In this document: one piece after another, positions 1 through 10,913 of the stretch
Layout of the letters: every line of letters begins with the position of its first letter
How positions within the stretch are numbered: position 1 is the first letter of the stretch
Made by a program: the position numbers and the translations under genes
The notes under the pieces: model-generated
Seen by the model: the letters and a program-made list of their open reading frames with translations, nothing else
What the model was told of the DNA's origin: nothing
Database searches by the model: none
From: Hippopus hippopus
Lineage: Eukaryota > Mollusca > Bivalvia > Cardiida > Cardiidae
Assembly (NCBI GenBank): GCA_946811185.2
Contig: OX328105.1
Span: 35,963,394 to 36,027,393, forward strand
DNA length: 64,000 nt
Direction of reading: 5' to 3'

Positions 1-130
1 AATGAATCCTGTCGCAAATACTATCATCAATCCCCGGAAAGATATTAGCCGAACCGGAAATCGAACCAGCGAACTGTATGCTTTTCTCAAGTCCTGCACG
101 TTGCCGACTGGGTTACCTGGGCACGGCTTT
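1..130 (-). mobile_element. tRNA-derived SINE, 3' part cut by window edge
   Basis: Read on the minus strand, this has a Pol III-type A box (GGTAACCCAGTCGGCAACG, degenerate), then CAGGACTTGAGAA, then a B box (GCTGGTTCGATTTCC), then GGGGATTGATGATAG. The same order and spacing occur in the SINE at 11836-12136. It interrupts the Tc1 relic on the same strand. The remainder of the SINE lies outside the window. Confidence 0.7.
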
Positions 131-733
131 GCACCACTAAGTGCACCGTCGTCTATTACATGCAAGCCAGTGCCACCCTCTATATTGATGTCTGTCTACA
201 CCATGATAGACTCTCCCCTAAACCTGTCATACTTGGCAACGCAACAGCGTATCGTTCACCAGCAATTGTTCGCCACCCTTCTCCTACCATCGTGAACATC
301 CGCGCAAAACCGCTACTCGTGGATAAAAATGTACGCCACCGATGGTGCAAATGCTAAGTCATGTTAAGCAGACCACTGTCTTCTTGCTATCTGATGTATC
401 TGTGTCAGAAAAGGTTTCACAGCTGGTCTGTGGGCACATTATGTTTGCCTGATGAAGTCTATTTCTTACTGCCTTTGCCGTAATTTGCCCTCCCGTAGCC
501 TGCCGAAAGATTTGATTAAACGATACAGCACTTCAGAAACGTTTTCTCCTGGCTAAATTACCCAAATACCGGTCCTGTCCAGCTATGGTACATATTTGTC
601 TTTCAGATGCTGGTCTCTCAGACACACTGCCAGTTTGTTGAAGGCGGTTCCAGAGCCTTAAAACAACACACTGAGAAACACTGAGCTGTTCAGCAGCCTG
701 TATCTGATTGGGCCCGGGTAAATGACGCCTCAT
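131..733 (-). pseudogene. Decayed Tc1-like transposase, N-terminal two thirds
   Basis: The minus-strand reading starts at an ATG at 733-731. A helix-turn-helix region (AEQLSVSQCVVLRLWNRLQQ) comes first, followed by a TGSVSERP linker typical of Tc1 DNA-binding domains. An in-frame TGA follows about 66 codons later. The same frame continues with FRQATGGQITAKAVRNRLHQ, another Tc1-like segment. A frameshift then leads to ARRQWSA and later to CVAKYDRFRGESIMV, the segment just after the first catalytic aspartate region of Tc1 proteins. Several further stops are present. The similarity ends where the SINE at 1-130 begins, so that SINE appears to have inserted into the element. The catalytic C-terminus would lie beyond the window edge. 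The gene is clearly dead. The family call rests on motif order, not on an alignment search. Confidence 0.7.
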
Positions 734-737
734 TATG

Positions 738-869
738 TAGAAACGGAAAACGAAAGACAAAACAGACATAGGCAATCAGAAAAAAAAAACAGAGGAAAAA
801 AAGCGTATGAAAATCCACGTTCACAGACGAATTCCAGGTTATTACAGGCTATCACGACTTTCAGTGATC
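738..869. other. Unassigned spacer
   Basis: No motif or repeat was recognised apart from an A-rich run near 780-803. Confidence 0.4.
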
Positions 870-1150
870 GAACTAGTTTTCTCGTCCAGTCAGAAAGAGA
901 CCAGTATTTGGCGAGAATTTCTTCGTCTAAAACCTCGTCTGCCTAAAATAAAAAGAGCCATTCCGCATGTACCAACTCCTACCAAATTGTCATAGAGATA
1001 CCGTGCTCGGCGGAATGCTCATGAATTTGTTCCTGTCTCGTGCATAAAACTAAAGATGCAAAAACTACGGAATTCTACTTTGGCGACTATTTTTCGGCGC
1101 ACATGTATAAGCATGATTAATATCGAATGATAAAGACAAAGAAAAATTCA
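870..1150 (+). repeat. Tandem repeat unit 1 (partial)
   Basis: The stretch running through AAAATAAAAAGAGCC to CTCGGCGGAATGCTCATG recurs at 2283-2525, and its second half also recurs at 1541-1700. This is the first, shortest copy of the duplicated segment that follows. Confidence 0.7.
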
Positions 1151-1317
1151 AAGCGCTAACGCACTGAAGGCAGCGGATTTCTTTTCTGGCTCCGAATACA
1201 TGCTACTCATTGGTGTGTTCTATGATTTTTTCCCTCGTAAACTAATATAAATCAAAACGGAAAGTTTTCCAGAGAAAAAAAGCAAACAGTAGGTAAAAGC
1301 TACTGTATAGAAATAAA

Positions 1318-1548
1318 GACTATCTCACGGAGAAAACAAAGAGACTGTTGGTTTCAGCTCTTATTCAATGTCGCTTTGATTATGCTTGTTCGTTTTGGTA
1401 TATTGGTCTTAGTAAATTATGGAAAGACAGACTTCAAGTCACCCAGAATAAATTAATAAGATTTGTACTAAATTTAGATTTTAGAACACATATTGATAAT
1501 CAGCATTTTAAGTCAGTCAACTGCTTAATCATAATCAACTGGTCATAA
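1318..1548 (+). pseudogene. Non-LTR retrotransposon reverse-transcriptase C-terminal fragment
   Basis: The frame reads TKRLLVSALIQCRFDYACSF, then WY and an LQVTQNKLIRFVLNLD stretch. This order (ALIQ, FDYACS.W, then Q..QNK.IRF) is the conserved tail of the reverse-transcriptase/thumb region in LINE-type elements of invertebrates. Only about 70 codons survive. There is no upstream catalytic YADD region and no downstream poly(A). At about 1541 the frame runs into the duplicated repeat segment. It is interpreted as a truncated relic captured next to, or inside, the tandem repeat. The clade cannot be set from this length. Confidence 0.6.
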
Positions 1549-2282
1549 AGATACCGTACTCGGCAGAATGCTCATGAATTTGTTCCTGTCTCGTGCATAA
1601 AACTAAAGATGCAAAAACTATGGAATTCTACTTGGATCACTTTTTCGGCGCAGATGAATAAGCTGGCTTTTACCAACTTCTTGCGATTAATATCGAATGA
1701 AAAAGATAAAAAACAAAAGAAATATGTGAAAATGGTGGATATGCTTATTCTGAAGTCTTATTGGCAAGGCCTATTTATGACAGTAATGAATTTTTTTAGT
1801 TGCTGACACTAGTTTTGCATTGAATTATTGTATAATTCTCCGATTTTGAAATGCGTTTAAAATACAGATTTTTTTTATTTGATTTAACGTTTACATGAAA
1901 GAACTCGGGTTTAAAAAAAAAATAAATAAATAACTACTAGAAATAACCATTTATACTGATAAAATGTAGCTTTACCGATATGTCATGACTGCAATTTGTG
2001 TAAAGAAACATAAAAAAGGCAGGCATGTGCTGCGGGCGTGTCAATATGGTTACATGGTAGCATGGGCATGTCTTAGCATATAAAAGTGGGACAAACTTAT
2101 ATCCGATAAAAATTATATAGAATCGGCTTATATAAAAAGTTAGTCGATCACTAAGTTGGTTTGAGCTCAAAAAAGAGAATTCTTCGAGAAAATGAAAGCT
2201 ACGGCGCAAGGCGCCTTTGCTTTGATTTTATAAAAAAAAAAAATCTTCTTTTTTGAGCTATAACCATTACTTTGTAATAGAC
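1541..2282 (+). repeat. Tandem repeat unit 2 (about 0.74 kb)
   Basis: This is near-identical over most of its length to 2399-3093, offset by about 860 bp. Shared landmarks are CGGAATGCTCATGAATTTGT, GTGAAAATGGTGGATATGCT, GGCAGGCATGTGCTGCGGGC and AAAAAAGAGAATTC. Small indels separate the copies. No long reading frame is conserved between copies, so a non-coding repeat is favoured. Confidence 0.8.
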
Positions 2283-3093
2283 CTAGTTTTTCGTCCACTC
2301 TGAGACCAGAATTCGGCGAGATTTTCTTCATCTAAAACCCCATAAAAATTCGTTTGTCTAAAATAAAAAGAGCCGTTCCACATGCACCAACTCCTCCCAA
2401 ATTGTCATAAAGATATCGTGCTCGGCGGAATGCTCATGAATTTGTTCCTGTCTCATGCATAAAACTAAACATGCAAAAACTAAGGAATTTTACTTAGACC
2501 ACTTTTTTCGGCACGGGTGTATAAGCTGGCTTTTGCCAACTTCTTGCGATTAGTAAATATGTGAAAATGGTGGATATGCTTATTCTGAGGTCTTATTGGC
2601 AAGGCCTTTTTATGACAGTAATGAATTTTTTTAGTTGCTTACACTGGTTTTGCATTGAATTATTGTGTAATTCTTCGATTTTGAAATGCGTTTAAAAGAC
2701 AGTGTTTTCTGTTTAACTTTTACATGGAAAGAATTCGGTTTTTTTTTCAAAAAAAGATTAACTACTAGAAATAACCATTTATAATGATAATATGTAGCTT
2801 TACCGACATGTCATGACTCTAATTTGTGTAAAGAAACATTAAAAAAAGGCAGGCATGTGCTGCGGGCGTGTCAACATGGTAGCCTGGGCATGTCTTAGCA
2901 TAAAAAAGTGGGACAAACTTTATAGTGGATAAAGGTTATATATGCATAGAATCGGTTTATATAAAAAGTTTGTTGATCACTTAGTTGGTTAGAGCTCAAA
3001 AAAGAGAATTCGTCGAGAAAATACAAGCTACGGCGCATTGCGCCTTCGCTTTTATTTTCTCGAAGAATTCTCTTTTTTGAGCTCTAACCATTA
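2283..3093 (+). repeat. Tandem repeat unit 3 ending in a hairpin
   Basis: The first 120 bp match 870-995 and the remainder matches 1541-2282. It ends in an inverted repeat: arms at 2989-3029 and 3050-3089, each containing GAGCTCAAAAAAGAGAATTC or its complement, around a short CGGCGCATTGCGCC-type core. Unit 2 ends in a degraded version of the same hairpin (2162-2265). Confidence 0.8.
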
Positions 3094-3325
3094 CGAAAAA
3101 ACCTTGTTTTGGACACGCACTAATCACTTGTGCACGTGCCCAAGTTACCATAATTGTCACGTGTACCGGTATCACGCTTTTTCTTTTTGAAGCTGAAATG
3201 CCCTATCTACAGTGGACATTTTGGTACATAATTTGGTATATCTTGAAGTATAGCTCCTTGACAGAATAAAGCGCCTGTAAACCTTCAGTCTTAGCCACCC
3301 TGCACACATAGTCTAAAGTCAATTA
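3094..3325. other. Unassigned spacer
   Basis: No coding signal or repeat was recognised. The final bases AATTA (3321-3325) are repeated after the right end of the next element. Confidence 0.4.
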
Positions 3326-4739
3326 CACGGTGGGTAATCTACATGAACAGAACCGTTGGTTCCGCATTCTAAATCTTGTGTAGGACTTCCGGAACAGGTG
3401 CGGTTCTGAAATCGTAGCCTGTAAACATCCACCATTTTAGACGAACGAACGGTAAGTGCTTGACATTTTCGTATTTTTCTCTTCTCTGACTGGTACTATC
3501 AAGAAAAATGGAATGCTATTCGGCCTCTATGATATTTTACCGTGAAGAATCGCGGAGGTCAATTGGAAAACTTCGATGGATTGTCTTATAAACCAGAAAT
3601 TTTCCAGGTGTACCTCGCGAAAGACAACATATGACGGATGAGTTTTACCTTTAACTGTACATTTTATTAAGCTATTTTGGTGATCGTTGCAGTTTTAAGT
3701 GTGCCTTGGTATTAAAAAAACATGAATGATGTCCCTGGACACGTATCTGACCGAGATCGAAGAAAGTTTGCACAGAATTAGCACAGTTCTGCACATGTAG
3801 AGTGACTCCGCTTGTGTAGTTTGGTTCTGATATTGTAGATTAAGTTTTAACAGCTTCGTTTTATACTCAAGCTTCCAGAATATTATATTACAAAGTGCCA
3901 ATTTCGTCCAAAATTTGCATGAAAGGTTCGCAATTCCTATGTACATCTTTAAGACAGTGTCAAAATCATTACAGGAAACCTATCCAACAATATTGTCCAT
4001 TGCTTTGAATGCAGATTTAATCAGTTACATCATCAGTAACCTGACGATTTGAACCCACTAAATCGGCTTTTTCATTAGCTCATTTGGGCACAAAGTACTC
4101 ATTGTGAGCTTTGATTGTTAAAAAACTTTAGGTACCACAAATAATACCTGTTTATCACGATTGTGTCCAAGTAAAATTTTAATGAGGGTGTGAATGTTTA
4201 AAATGTTTTTCTCACTGATACAATCTTAACACAATCGCAGATCAGAAGGGATGACGTAATAATAATTATGTCAAAAGGGTTATTCTGGACTTAACCAGAC
4301 CCGGTTATGTCGGTCATTCCTGTCTCCTTGGCAACATGTAGAATTCTGTGTTCGGGTAGTTACAACTACCAATACCGTCATGCAGTAAGGCATTTATTGG
4401 TAAAATTTACAAACTTAATGCTTCATGGTTTTTTACATTATTCTATACACGGTTTAAATAAATTAACACGCCTACATGCCTAATGAAATTTACTGCGGTC
4501 ATCAAATATCATTCAAGGATTAATCCTAAACCATGATAAACAGAGATGTACAGTTCTCAAGTACTTGCTACTTAATTAATCCGGATCTTCGTTGAAATAC
4601 TGAACCATTATAATTTTGTGTCCGAAAATTAAGGTGCGGACAATTTACTAACTGTCCAAAATTAGGGACAAACTAGAACCCATGAGGGCCTGTATCGCTC
4701 CACCGGCTAGAATTACAAGAGTTGGCCTGCCCAAAAACA

Positions 4740-5415
4740 GTCATGTTTAGAAAGAGATAAAATTTCTTGAAGGAATCCAATCAAAGTTCACCTAGGGATC
4801 ATTCATGTAAAATTATGTTGAAAACAAAAAGAGTTGTTTTAAAGAAGATCATTTTAAAAGAGTTCGTGATATGCCATGGAGGAAAAATAACCACACAAAA
4901 CCCATGTTTTTTACGGGATCAAAATTTCTTAAAAGAATCCGATAAATGTTCACCCAAGGAACATTCATGTGAAATTCGGTAGAAACCAAGTGTGCAGTTT
5001 CAGAGAAGAAAATTTCAAAATATTTCAATATATGTCATATAAGCCCTGCCCACAAAACCCGTGCTTTTCAGTTTTCATGGGATCAAAATTTCTTTAAAGG
5101 AATCTGATAAAGGTTCAGCCAAAGAACATTTATTTGAAATTTAGTTGATATCAAATGAGCGGTTTCAGAGAATATTTTTAAAGATTTCATTATTTGCCAT
5201 ATAGGGACAATAAGCCCCGCCAACAAACTCCATGTTTTTAAAAAAATCTTAAAGGAATCTGAAAGAGATTTACCCAAGGAATATCCCAGTGAAATTTGGT
5301 TGAAAACCATTCATTAGTTTCAGATGAGAAGATGTTTGAATAAAAAGTCTATGGATGGACACACGACAGACACAACGTCATGACAATAGCCCTACTGGCT
5401 TTCGTCCAGTGGAGC
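4740..5415 (+). repeat. Tandem array of about four diverged 150-180 bp units
   Basis: Each unit contains ATCAAAATTTCTT, GGAATCYGATAAAGGTTCAC, AAGGAACATTCATGTGAAAT, a GTTTCAGAGAAGA block and CATATAGGGACAATAAGCCC, in that order with drift. The array ends in GACACACGACAGACACAACG and TGGCTTTCGTCCAGTGGAGC. Arrays closing with a similar GGACGG/ACGACAGAC tract appear elsewhere in the window (12400-12482). It lies wholly inside the long-arm element. Confidence 0.7.
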
Positions 5416-5425
5416 TAAAAATAAA

Positions 5426-5701
5426 TTATTTTGGCAAATAATTAATGCTGTCAGATAACTTCCGATCTCTGAAGATTTCGGGAAAATATGGTAAACAATC
5501 ATAAATATCAGCAGGAGGTGTATAAAAAAATGAAAGTTTGGGATGCAAGTCTAAATCACTAGAATCAAAATCATGAAATGTTCTACATTTACATGCTGGT
5601 CGAAATGGAGGATAAGTGTTTGTAAAAAATTCAGTTAACAGGTTTAGTTTCTCCATAATGTTAAATAATACTCGAAACCACTCTACATGGAAAAGTTTCA
5701 T
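5426..5701 (-). other. Unidentified 91-codon open frame inside the element
   Basis: ATG to stop on the minus strand encodes 91 residues. The composition is plausible for a protein segment: acidic and aromatic, with two cysteines in ACKC and a YTPPADIYDCLPYFPEI stretch. It overlaps no recognised repeat. I recognise no family. It could be a surviving fragment of the element's own protein, a captured exon or chance. The single frame and the lack of a second exon nearby keep confidence low. Confidence 0.2.
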
Positions 5702-5754
5702 TTATCTACTAAAACATTAATGTACTGGTGGTAGGAATGTTTTTTAGCCGTTAG

Positions 5755-6130
5755 GGGCATGCAGAGGTACAAAGATGAGAGAGACAGAGAGAGAGAGAAA
5801 TACGGAGAAAGAGACATACATACATACATACATACTACATATATGCATACATCATTAAAGACAAACGGATAGGGACGGACTGAGAGAGTAGAGAGACAGA
5901 AAGAGATATTGTGAGGCAGACATCAGGACAGAAAGACTGGCACACTCGCACAAGTAAGAATTACACAAACTGGGAAAAACACAGAATGACAAAAGATAGA
6001 CATATAGATGGACACAGAGAGAAACACATAATGACTACATGATACATAGATACATACATACAAAAATACAGACTGACAGACATGTAGATAGACATGCATA
6101 CAGGCAAACTGACATACACACATCCAAAAA
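5755..6130. repeat. Simple-sequence tract (GAGA, CATA, GACA)
   Basis: A GAGAGACAGAGAGAGAGAG run is followed by about five CATA units (near 5814-5835). After that comes a degenerate GACA/CATA/GATA tract that continues to about 6120. Confidence 0.85.
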
Positions 6131-6924
6131 ATGCAGACAGAGAGTTTTAAATTTGAAATTGGTGGCCGACTAAACTTGATAAACGTTCATCTACGATTTC
6201 AGAGCCATACTACATAAACGGAGTCACGCTCCACAATCAGAACAACATCTATTTTGCTAAAATTTTCTTCGATTTCAGTCAGATACGTGTCCAGGGACAT
6301 CTTTGATGTTTACTGAACACCAAGGCACACTCAAAACTGCAACGATCACCAAAATAGCGTTAGAAAAGTAACAAGTTAATGGTTAAATTCACCCGTCTTC
6401 TGTTGTCTTCCGTTTTCTATCGCGAGGTACACCTGGAAAATTTCTGGTTTCTAAGACAATCTCTCGAAGTTTTCAAATTGACCTCCGTGAATCTTCACGG
6501 TAAAATATCATAGGGGTCGAATACCATTCCGTTTTTCTTGATAGTATCATTCAGAGAAGAGAAAAATATGAAAATGTCAAGCTCTTACCTTTCATTCTTC
6601 GAAAATAGCGGATGTTTACAGGCTACGATTTCAGAACCGCACGTGTTCCGGAAGTCCTACACAAGATTTAGAATGCGGAACCAACGGTTCTGTTCATGTA
6701 GATTACCCACCGTGAATTAAGTAGCCTAAATATTCTACCGTCATAATAACTAAATGCGTGGCTGTTTAAGATGTATTTTTTTTTAGAAAAGGTTATATAT
6801 TCATAATTCGATCAGAAACACTTGTGCCTAGAAACACGGGGACAAGGAAACAAAATCTCCAATCATGGATTATGTTTGTTTAAAAAAAACTACTGCAGTG
6901 CAGTGGGGACATGTAAAATTTTTC

Positions 6925-7290
6925 ATCTCGTCCCCACGATATAATACAGTATCCCCACGGCATAATGCCGCGTTTCCACTACAAAATTCAGCGTTACCAA
7001 GACATAGTACAGTGTTTCCGTAACATAAAAAAAGCGTTACAAGGTCAGAGTATAGCATACCCACGACAAAATAGGACCATTCCCAAGAATATACACAGCT
7101 TGTCCAGGACAACAAACGGCGATTCAATGGCATAAAACGGCATTCCCACGACATTAACAATCTTTTCCACGACATGATATTTGTCCTCTAAATGATACAG
7201 CGAGTCCACAGCAAAATGATCAGTTTCCACGACATAACACGACATAATACAACGTTTCCACGATATAAAACAGTTCTTCTACGACAAATG
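6925..7290. repeat. Diverged minisatellite, unit about 27-33 bp
   Basis: Units of the type TTTCCACGACATAATACAGT recur about a dozen times with variable length. Open frames crossing it on the minus strand (for example 6870-7175) follow from the repeat and are not genes. Confidence 0.7.
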
Positions 7291-7295
7291 TGCTT

Positions 7296-7815
7296 TCGAC
7301 AAACTAACTTGCTTTATTAACCCCCCCCCCATATGGTACTTTAGAGAGATTTATGTGCTTTATTGACCCCCAGTCTCGTGCTTTAGACAGATTGACCTTC
7401 TTCATTAACATTCGCATCTCGTGCTTTAGACAGGTTGACTTTCTTCCTTAACACTCGCATCTCGTGCTTTATACAGATTGACTTGCTTGATTACCATCCC
7501 CATCACGTGCATTAGACAAATTTGCTTGCTTTATTTACAACTCCCATGTGGTGCTTTACACAGATTTTCTTGCTTCATTGACGACCCTCATCCATTAACA
7601 TTACGATTCTTTAGGACGTTCCAGATCTCTTTACTCAGACAGATTTTACTTACTTTATTAATCCCTCAAGATCTACTTTAGACAGATATACTTGATTCAT
7701 TCAACCCCCCACCCGAGATCTCGTGCTTTTCACAGGTTCACTTGCTTCATTTTCAATCCCTCCACGAGATTTCGTGCTTTAGACAGATTTACTTGATTCA
7801 TTTTCAACCTCTCTC
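7296..7815 (+). repeat. Minisatellite, about nine units of 55-65 bp
   Basis: The unit core is TCTCGTGCTTTAGACAGATT, then ACTTGCTTCATT, then a C-rich AACCCCCC spacer. Units drift in length. One spacer contains a run of ten or more C at about 7321. The array ends in a (CT)n tract at 7809-7824. Confidence 0.85.
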
Positions 7816-7824
7816 TCTCTCTCT

Positions 7825-8374
7825 AATTCTTATTTAGGTAGAAGTACACCTAAAACTTACCAACTCACCGTCTTATTTTTCAAATAAAGTAAGATGGTGC
7901 TAAAGATTTTTATAAGTACTTTTAGTAACATTGGAAAAATTATTGGGTCGGGGGGGCTGCTCCCTAATCATCCTACGGGCCTGACAATAATGCAGTCCGA
8001 CGAACAGCTTTATCCCCCGCCGCAGAATGAGAGTCAGACTGGTGGGACCTTTGGTTGTAGACGTGACCGGATGGCCGAGCGATTAGTGCTCCCAACTTTG
8101 GATCACGGAGTATTCCTACTGGACATAAACAGCACTTCATTGCACTCAGCTTTTTATAATCACCCTTTTATCGCCGTATCATGACTGAAATACTTCAGAC
8201 AGTCATAAAACACCATGTCATCCATCCATATCTTTAGTTGTTGAGAGGAACAGTTAGTTTAATCCTTATCCTGTTACTGGCATTTCATGTCTTTTTTCGC
8301 AGAAAACAAATTTAAGAAAATGAAGGGACCAGTGTATATACGAGTTGTTTGCATAAAAGAAAGTGTCATGTGAA
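7825..8374. other. Unassigned region with weak tRNA-like match
   Basis: At 8065-8110 the text GGATGGCCGAGCGATTAGTG resembles the A-box side of a class II (Ser/Leu) tRNA. No matching B box or acceptor stem was found, so at most it is a SINE scrap. Nothing else was recognised. Confidence 0.35.
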
Positions 8375-8626
8375 AGGCCATGGATATATGTTCTGCACAT
8401 TTTCTTTTATTTAAGTCATTATGTTACCAGAGTTGGATGAAAATTCTTTCGGGCTAGACATGAAGTCCAACGTTTAAATCATGATCTTGATCTCTAGCCA
8501 GCATAACTGACACATGAGTTCTGTGCATCTTCTTGCCAAAGAAAGCATTTTACCCAAGTTACAAGAGAATTAATGTAAGTCCTTCTAGGGTAAACATACT
8601 GTGCAAAAATGAAGTCAAACGTTTAA
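8375..8626 (+). repeat. Family E tandem units, left part
   Basis: Two diverged units contain GGATGAAAATTCTTTCGGGC-type text, AAGTCCAACGTTTAAATCAT or AAGTCAAACGTTTAAA, GATCTTGATCT and GTTCTGTGCATC. They are in register with the array that resumes at 10914. The run stops at GTTTAAA, where the next element begins. Confidence 0.65.
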
Positions 8627-8995
8627 AGGGTAACTCCAGACCAAAGCTATTTTGGATATAAGAATCCTTAAATGAAAACAATCTTAAAATTGAAAACCAT
8701 ATTTCAATGTCTTTCGTAAAAAGAGAGTTATTAGCGAAAATGTGGTTTGCACACCTGTGCGAGTTTGTGAAATCTTCGATAAACCGGATGTGATGTAGGA
8801 AGTGTTACCCACACATTTATTTCGGCTTATGTGTACTGTTAATTTGCTCTGATACTGACTTTTTTCTCACAACCTAATCCTCCCTCATGTCGGGAGACGA
8901 TTTTTTTTTTGTCACAAAAATCCCTATCGTAAACCGGGTGCCGAGTTTAAGCACTATTTAGAGCCAGGAGGTGACTATTTATTCGTCAGTCTGCT

Positions 8996-9021
8996 GTCTG
9001 TCTGTCTGTCTGTCTGTCTAA
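8996..9021. repeat. (CTGT)n microsatellite
   Basis: About six tandem CTGT units. Confidence 0.95.
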
Positions 9022-9139
9022 ACCGAATGACGTGGCTTAATATCAGATCTACCATTAATCCTCAACAGGTTAAATAAACCTTTATGCCGATTGCAAAAGT
9101 TCGAATACTGTTAGTTTTTGGAGATAGATATCTCCGTAT

Positions 9140-9238
9140 TGGACACTGTACATAAGATCTGATTGCACGTTCTGTGCAGTCTGATCTTAATATACATTGT
9201 TAGCAAAAGGTCATTGAGTCGCGCTCAGCAGCCTTGGG
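9140..9238 (-). mobile_element. Family B fragment
   Basis: The central hairpin (GATCTGATTGCACGTTCTGT, then GCAGTCTGATCTTAAT) and the terminal side GCAAAAGGTCATTGAGTCGC are present. Outer ends are lost. Confidence 0.75.
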
Positions 9239-9314
9239 GCAACACAGAAATTGAAATGGGGCAAGAAATCAATGGTAAATTCACTGCTGATTATCCATCT
9301 CTTTCATATTACTT

Positions 9315-9341
9315 AGAGAGAGAGAGAGAGAGAGAGAGAGT
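9315..9341. repeat. (GA)n microsatellite
   Basis: Uninterrupted GA run. Confidence 0.95.
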
Positions 9342-10193
9342 TGGAGGGTAGTTAGAATAGAAATTCGACAAGCAGATTATGGGATTTTTTTTTATTTAAG
9401 ATCGTATGAATGAGGAAAATACAAAAGTTATGACATTCGACTTACCCATTTAACCTGTGTAAAATTCCAAATTCCATTTACATTTTATAAAAAAAAGGGT
9501 TCAATATGGTCGTGAAAACAAAAGAGTAAATTTATACATGACATGTTTATGACACGTGCTTTTTAACCTCCAGCTGCAAAAAAAAAATGTGAGACCACGA
9601 CGGTGCGATACCAACATCAAAGTGACGCCGAATTAACCCTCTGCACCTTTACGTTGATGGAACACACAATTCTTTTCTCAAAATAAAAGGTTGGCGCACT
9701 AAACTTTTGTGTAAAGTTTGTAACAAATTTTTAATTTACGCTGAACTTTTTATGGTCAGCATCTGTTATCTCGTACGTGATTACAGCGAGAAATACGGAA
9801 AAAGAAAGTCAAATACTATTAGTCCGCGTTGATATTTCCTTTTAAATTTACGCCTAACATGTCTCAGTACTTAGGAAATGGACTGACCCTGTATGTTGCA
9901 GACGATCAAAAACATTTACTGCTTGATATGGAGGGCAGGAAGGCAGGAGGCAATTCAGACAATCTTTTAACGTTGTTGTTGATGAAAGAAACAAATTTGA
10001 AATTGTGAAAATAACACGTAGGAAAATAAATGAAGATCGAGTGAAAAAATGGATTCAACTTAAACGGCAAATTTAGGATTTGTGCTGGATTTAATGTTGT
10101 TCGTGAATGTTAAAGACAGGATACGATTTCTAAGGCAGATCAAGGCTTTTAATTCTTCCCAAGCTGAAGGAGACATGTAAAATGCTGACATTG

Positions 10194-10234
10194 ACGGTGT
10201 AGATCAAGATCAGACTGCACAGGATGTATAGACC
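10194..10234 (+). mobile_element. Family B half-hairpin fragment
   Basis: GTGTAGATCAAGATCAGACT then GCACAG is present; the right stem is missing. Confidence 0.55.
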
Positions 10235-10913
10235 ATTCAATGATCGACGGTGTCCTATATTTGGTAGAAACAGCCTTAGAACTGTACTCGAATGATTTCC
10301 TTTACACATTGCAACGTTCCTTCTACCACTTAGTAGAAGAGACTTTTGACATATTTCAACTATCTTAAGTTATTATTTCTTTTTTTTTTTTATTTATCTA
10401 TCAAAATTCGTTGATGAGACTGTGGTATAATTGAAATAACTTCAAGAAATGAATTTCAAAATACACATGTAGTTTTGTTCCCTACTAGAAGAATAACTTT
10501 TCTTTTTCATAAGTACTATCTCAACTAGGCTAATTCATTTAAAATTTCTTTCCTTTTATTGTAGTAAGATGTAAGAGCGATAGAGATTGAAATTCTGCAG
10601 TATACAAGTGATTGAAACGTGATAAAGCGATTTGTATCTTCGCAAATTTCATGCAGTTTTCTCAGTTTCCTGTGTTAGTTCATATAGAGCGACCATATCT
10701 TCTCACACTTGTGACATCACGGCAGACTACCGGAAGTCACGATTTTTTCAATTAGCGACTTTCAGACAGGTGAAAATCCGAAGTTTAAACCTCTATATCT
10801 CGTGAACTAAGCATCACAGAACGCTAAGTTTTTTTTTTGTTAACATACTCTAGTATAGTTTTATCCGATTTTGAAATAAAAATTTTGGCCTAGAGTTACC
10901 ATTTAAACTTTTG

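Larger units (their letters stand above)
3326..6714. mobile_element. Long-terminal-inverted-repeat DNA element, non-autonomous
   Basis: The left arm (about 3326-3850) and right arm (about 6190-6714) are inverted copies of each other with scattered substitutions and indels. Shared landmarks include CACGGTGGGTAATCTACATG at the outer end, then GAACCAACGG, TTCCGGAAGTCCTACACAAG, GAGGTACACCTGG and GTGTCCAGGGACAT (or complements). The element is flanked by AATTA at 3321-3325 and 6715-6719, consistent with a 5-bp target duplication. The interior holds an unassigned stretch (3851-4739), a tandem repeat (4740-5415), one unidentified open frame (5426-5701) and simple repeats (5755-6130). No recognisable transposase is present, so it would depend on an enzyme made elsewhere. 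The superfamily is not certain. Confidence 0.75.
8627..10913. mobile_element. About 2.3-kb insertion with short inverted ends in TTTAAA
   Basis: The left end (TTTAAAGGGTAACTCCAGAC) and the right end (complement TTTAAATGGTAACTCTAGGC) are inverted copies over about 25 bp with a few mismatches. Family E sequence lies on both sides, so this looks like an insertion into the array at a TTAA-containing site. The interior holds a family B fragment and microsatellites and no recognisable protein. Age or transposase type cannot be set from the ends alone. Confidence 0.5.

Noticed and set aside
8061..8130. A tRNA-Ser or tRNA-Leu gene
   Set aside because: Only the A-box side resembles a tRNA; no B box or acceptor stem was found.
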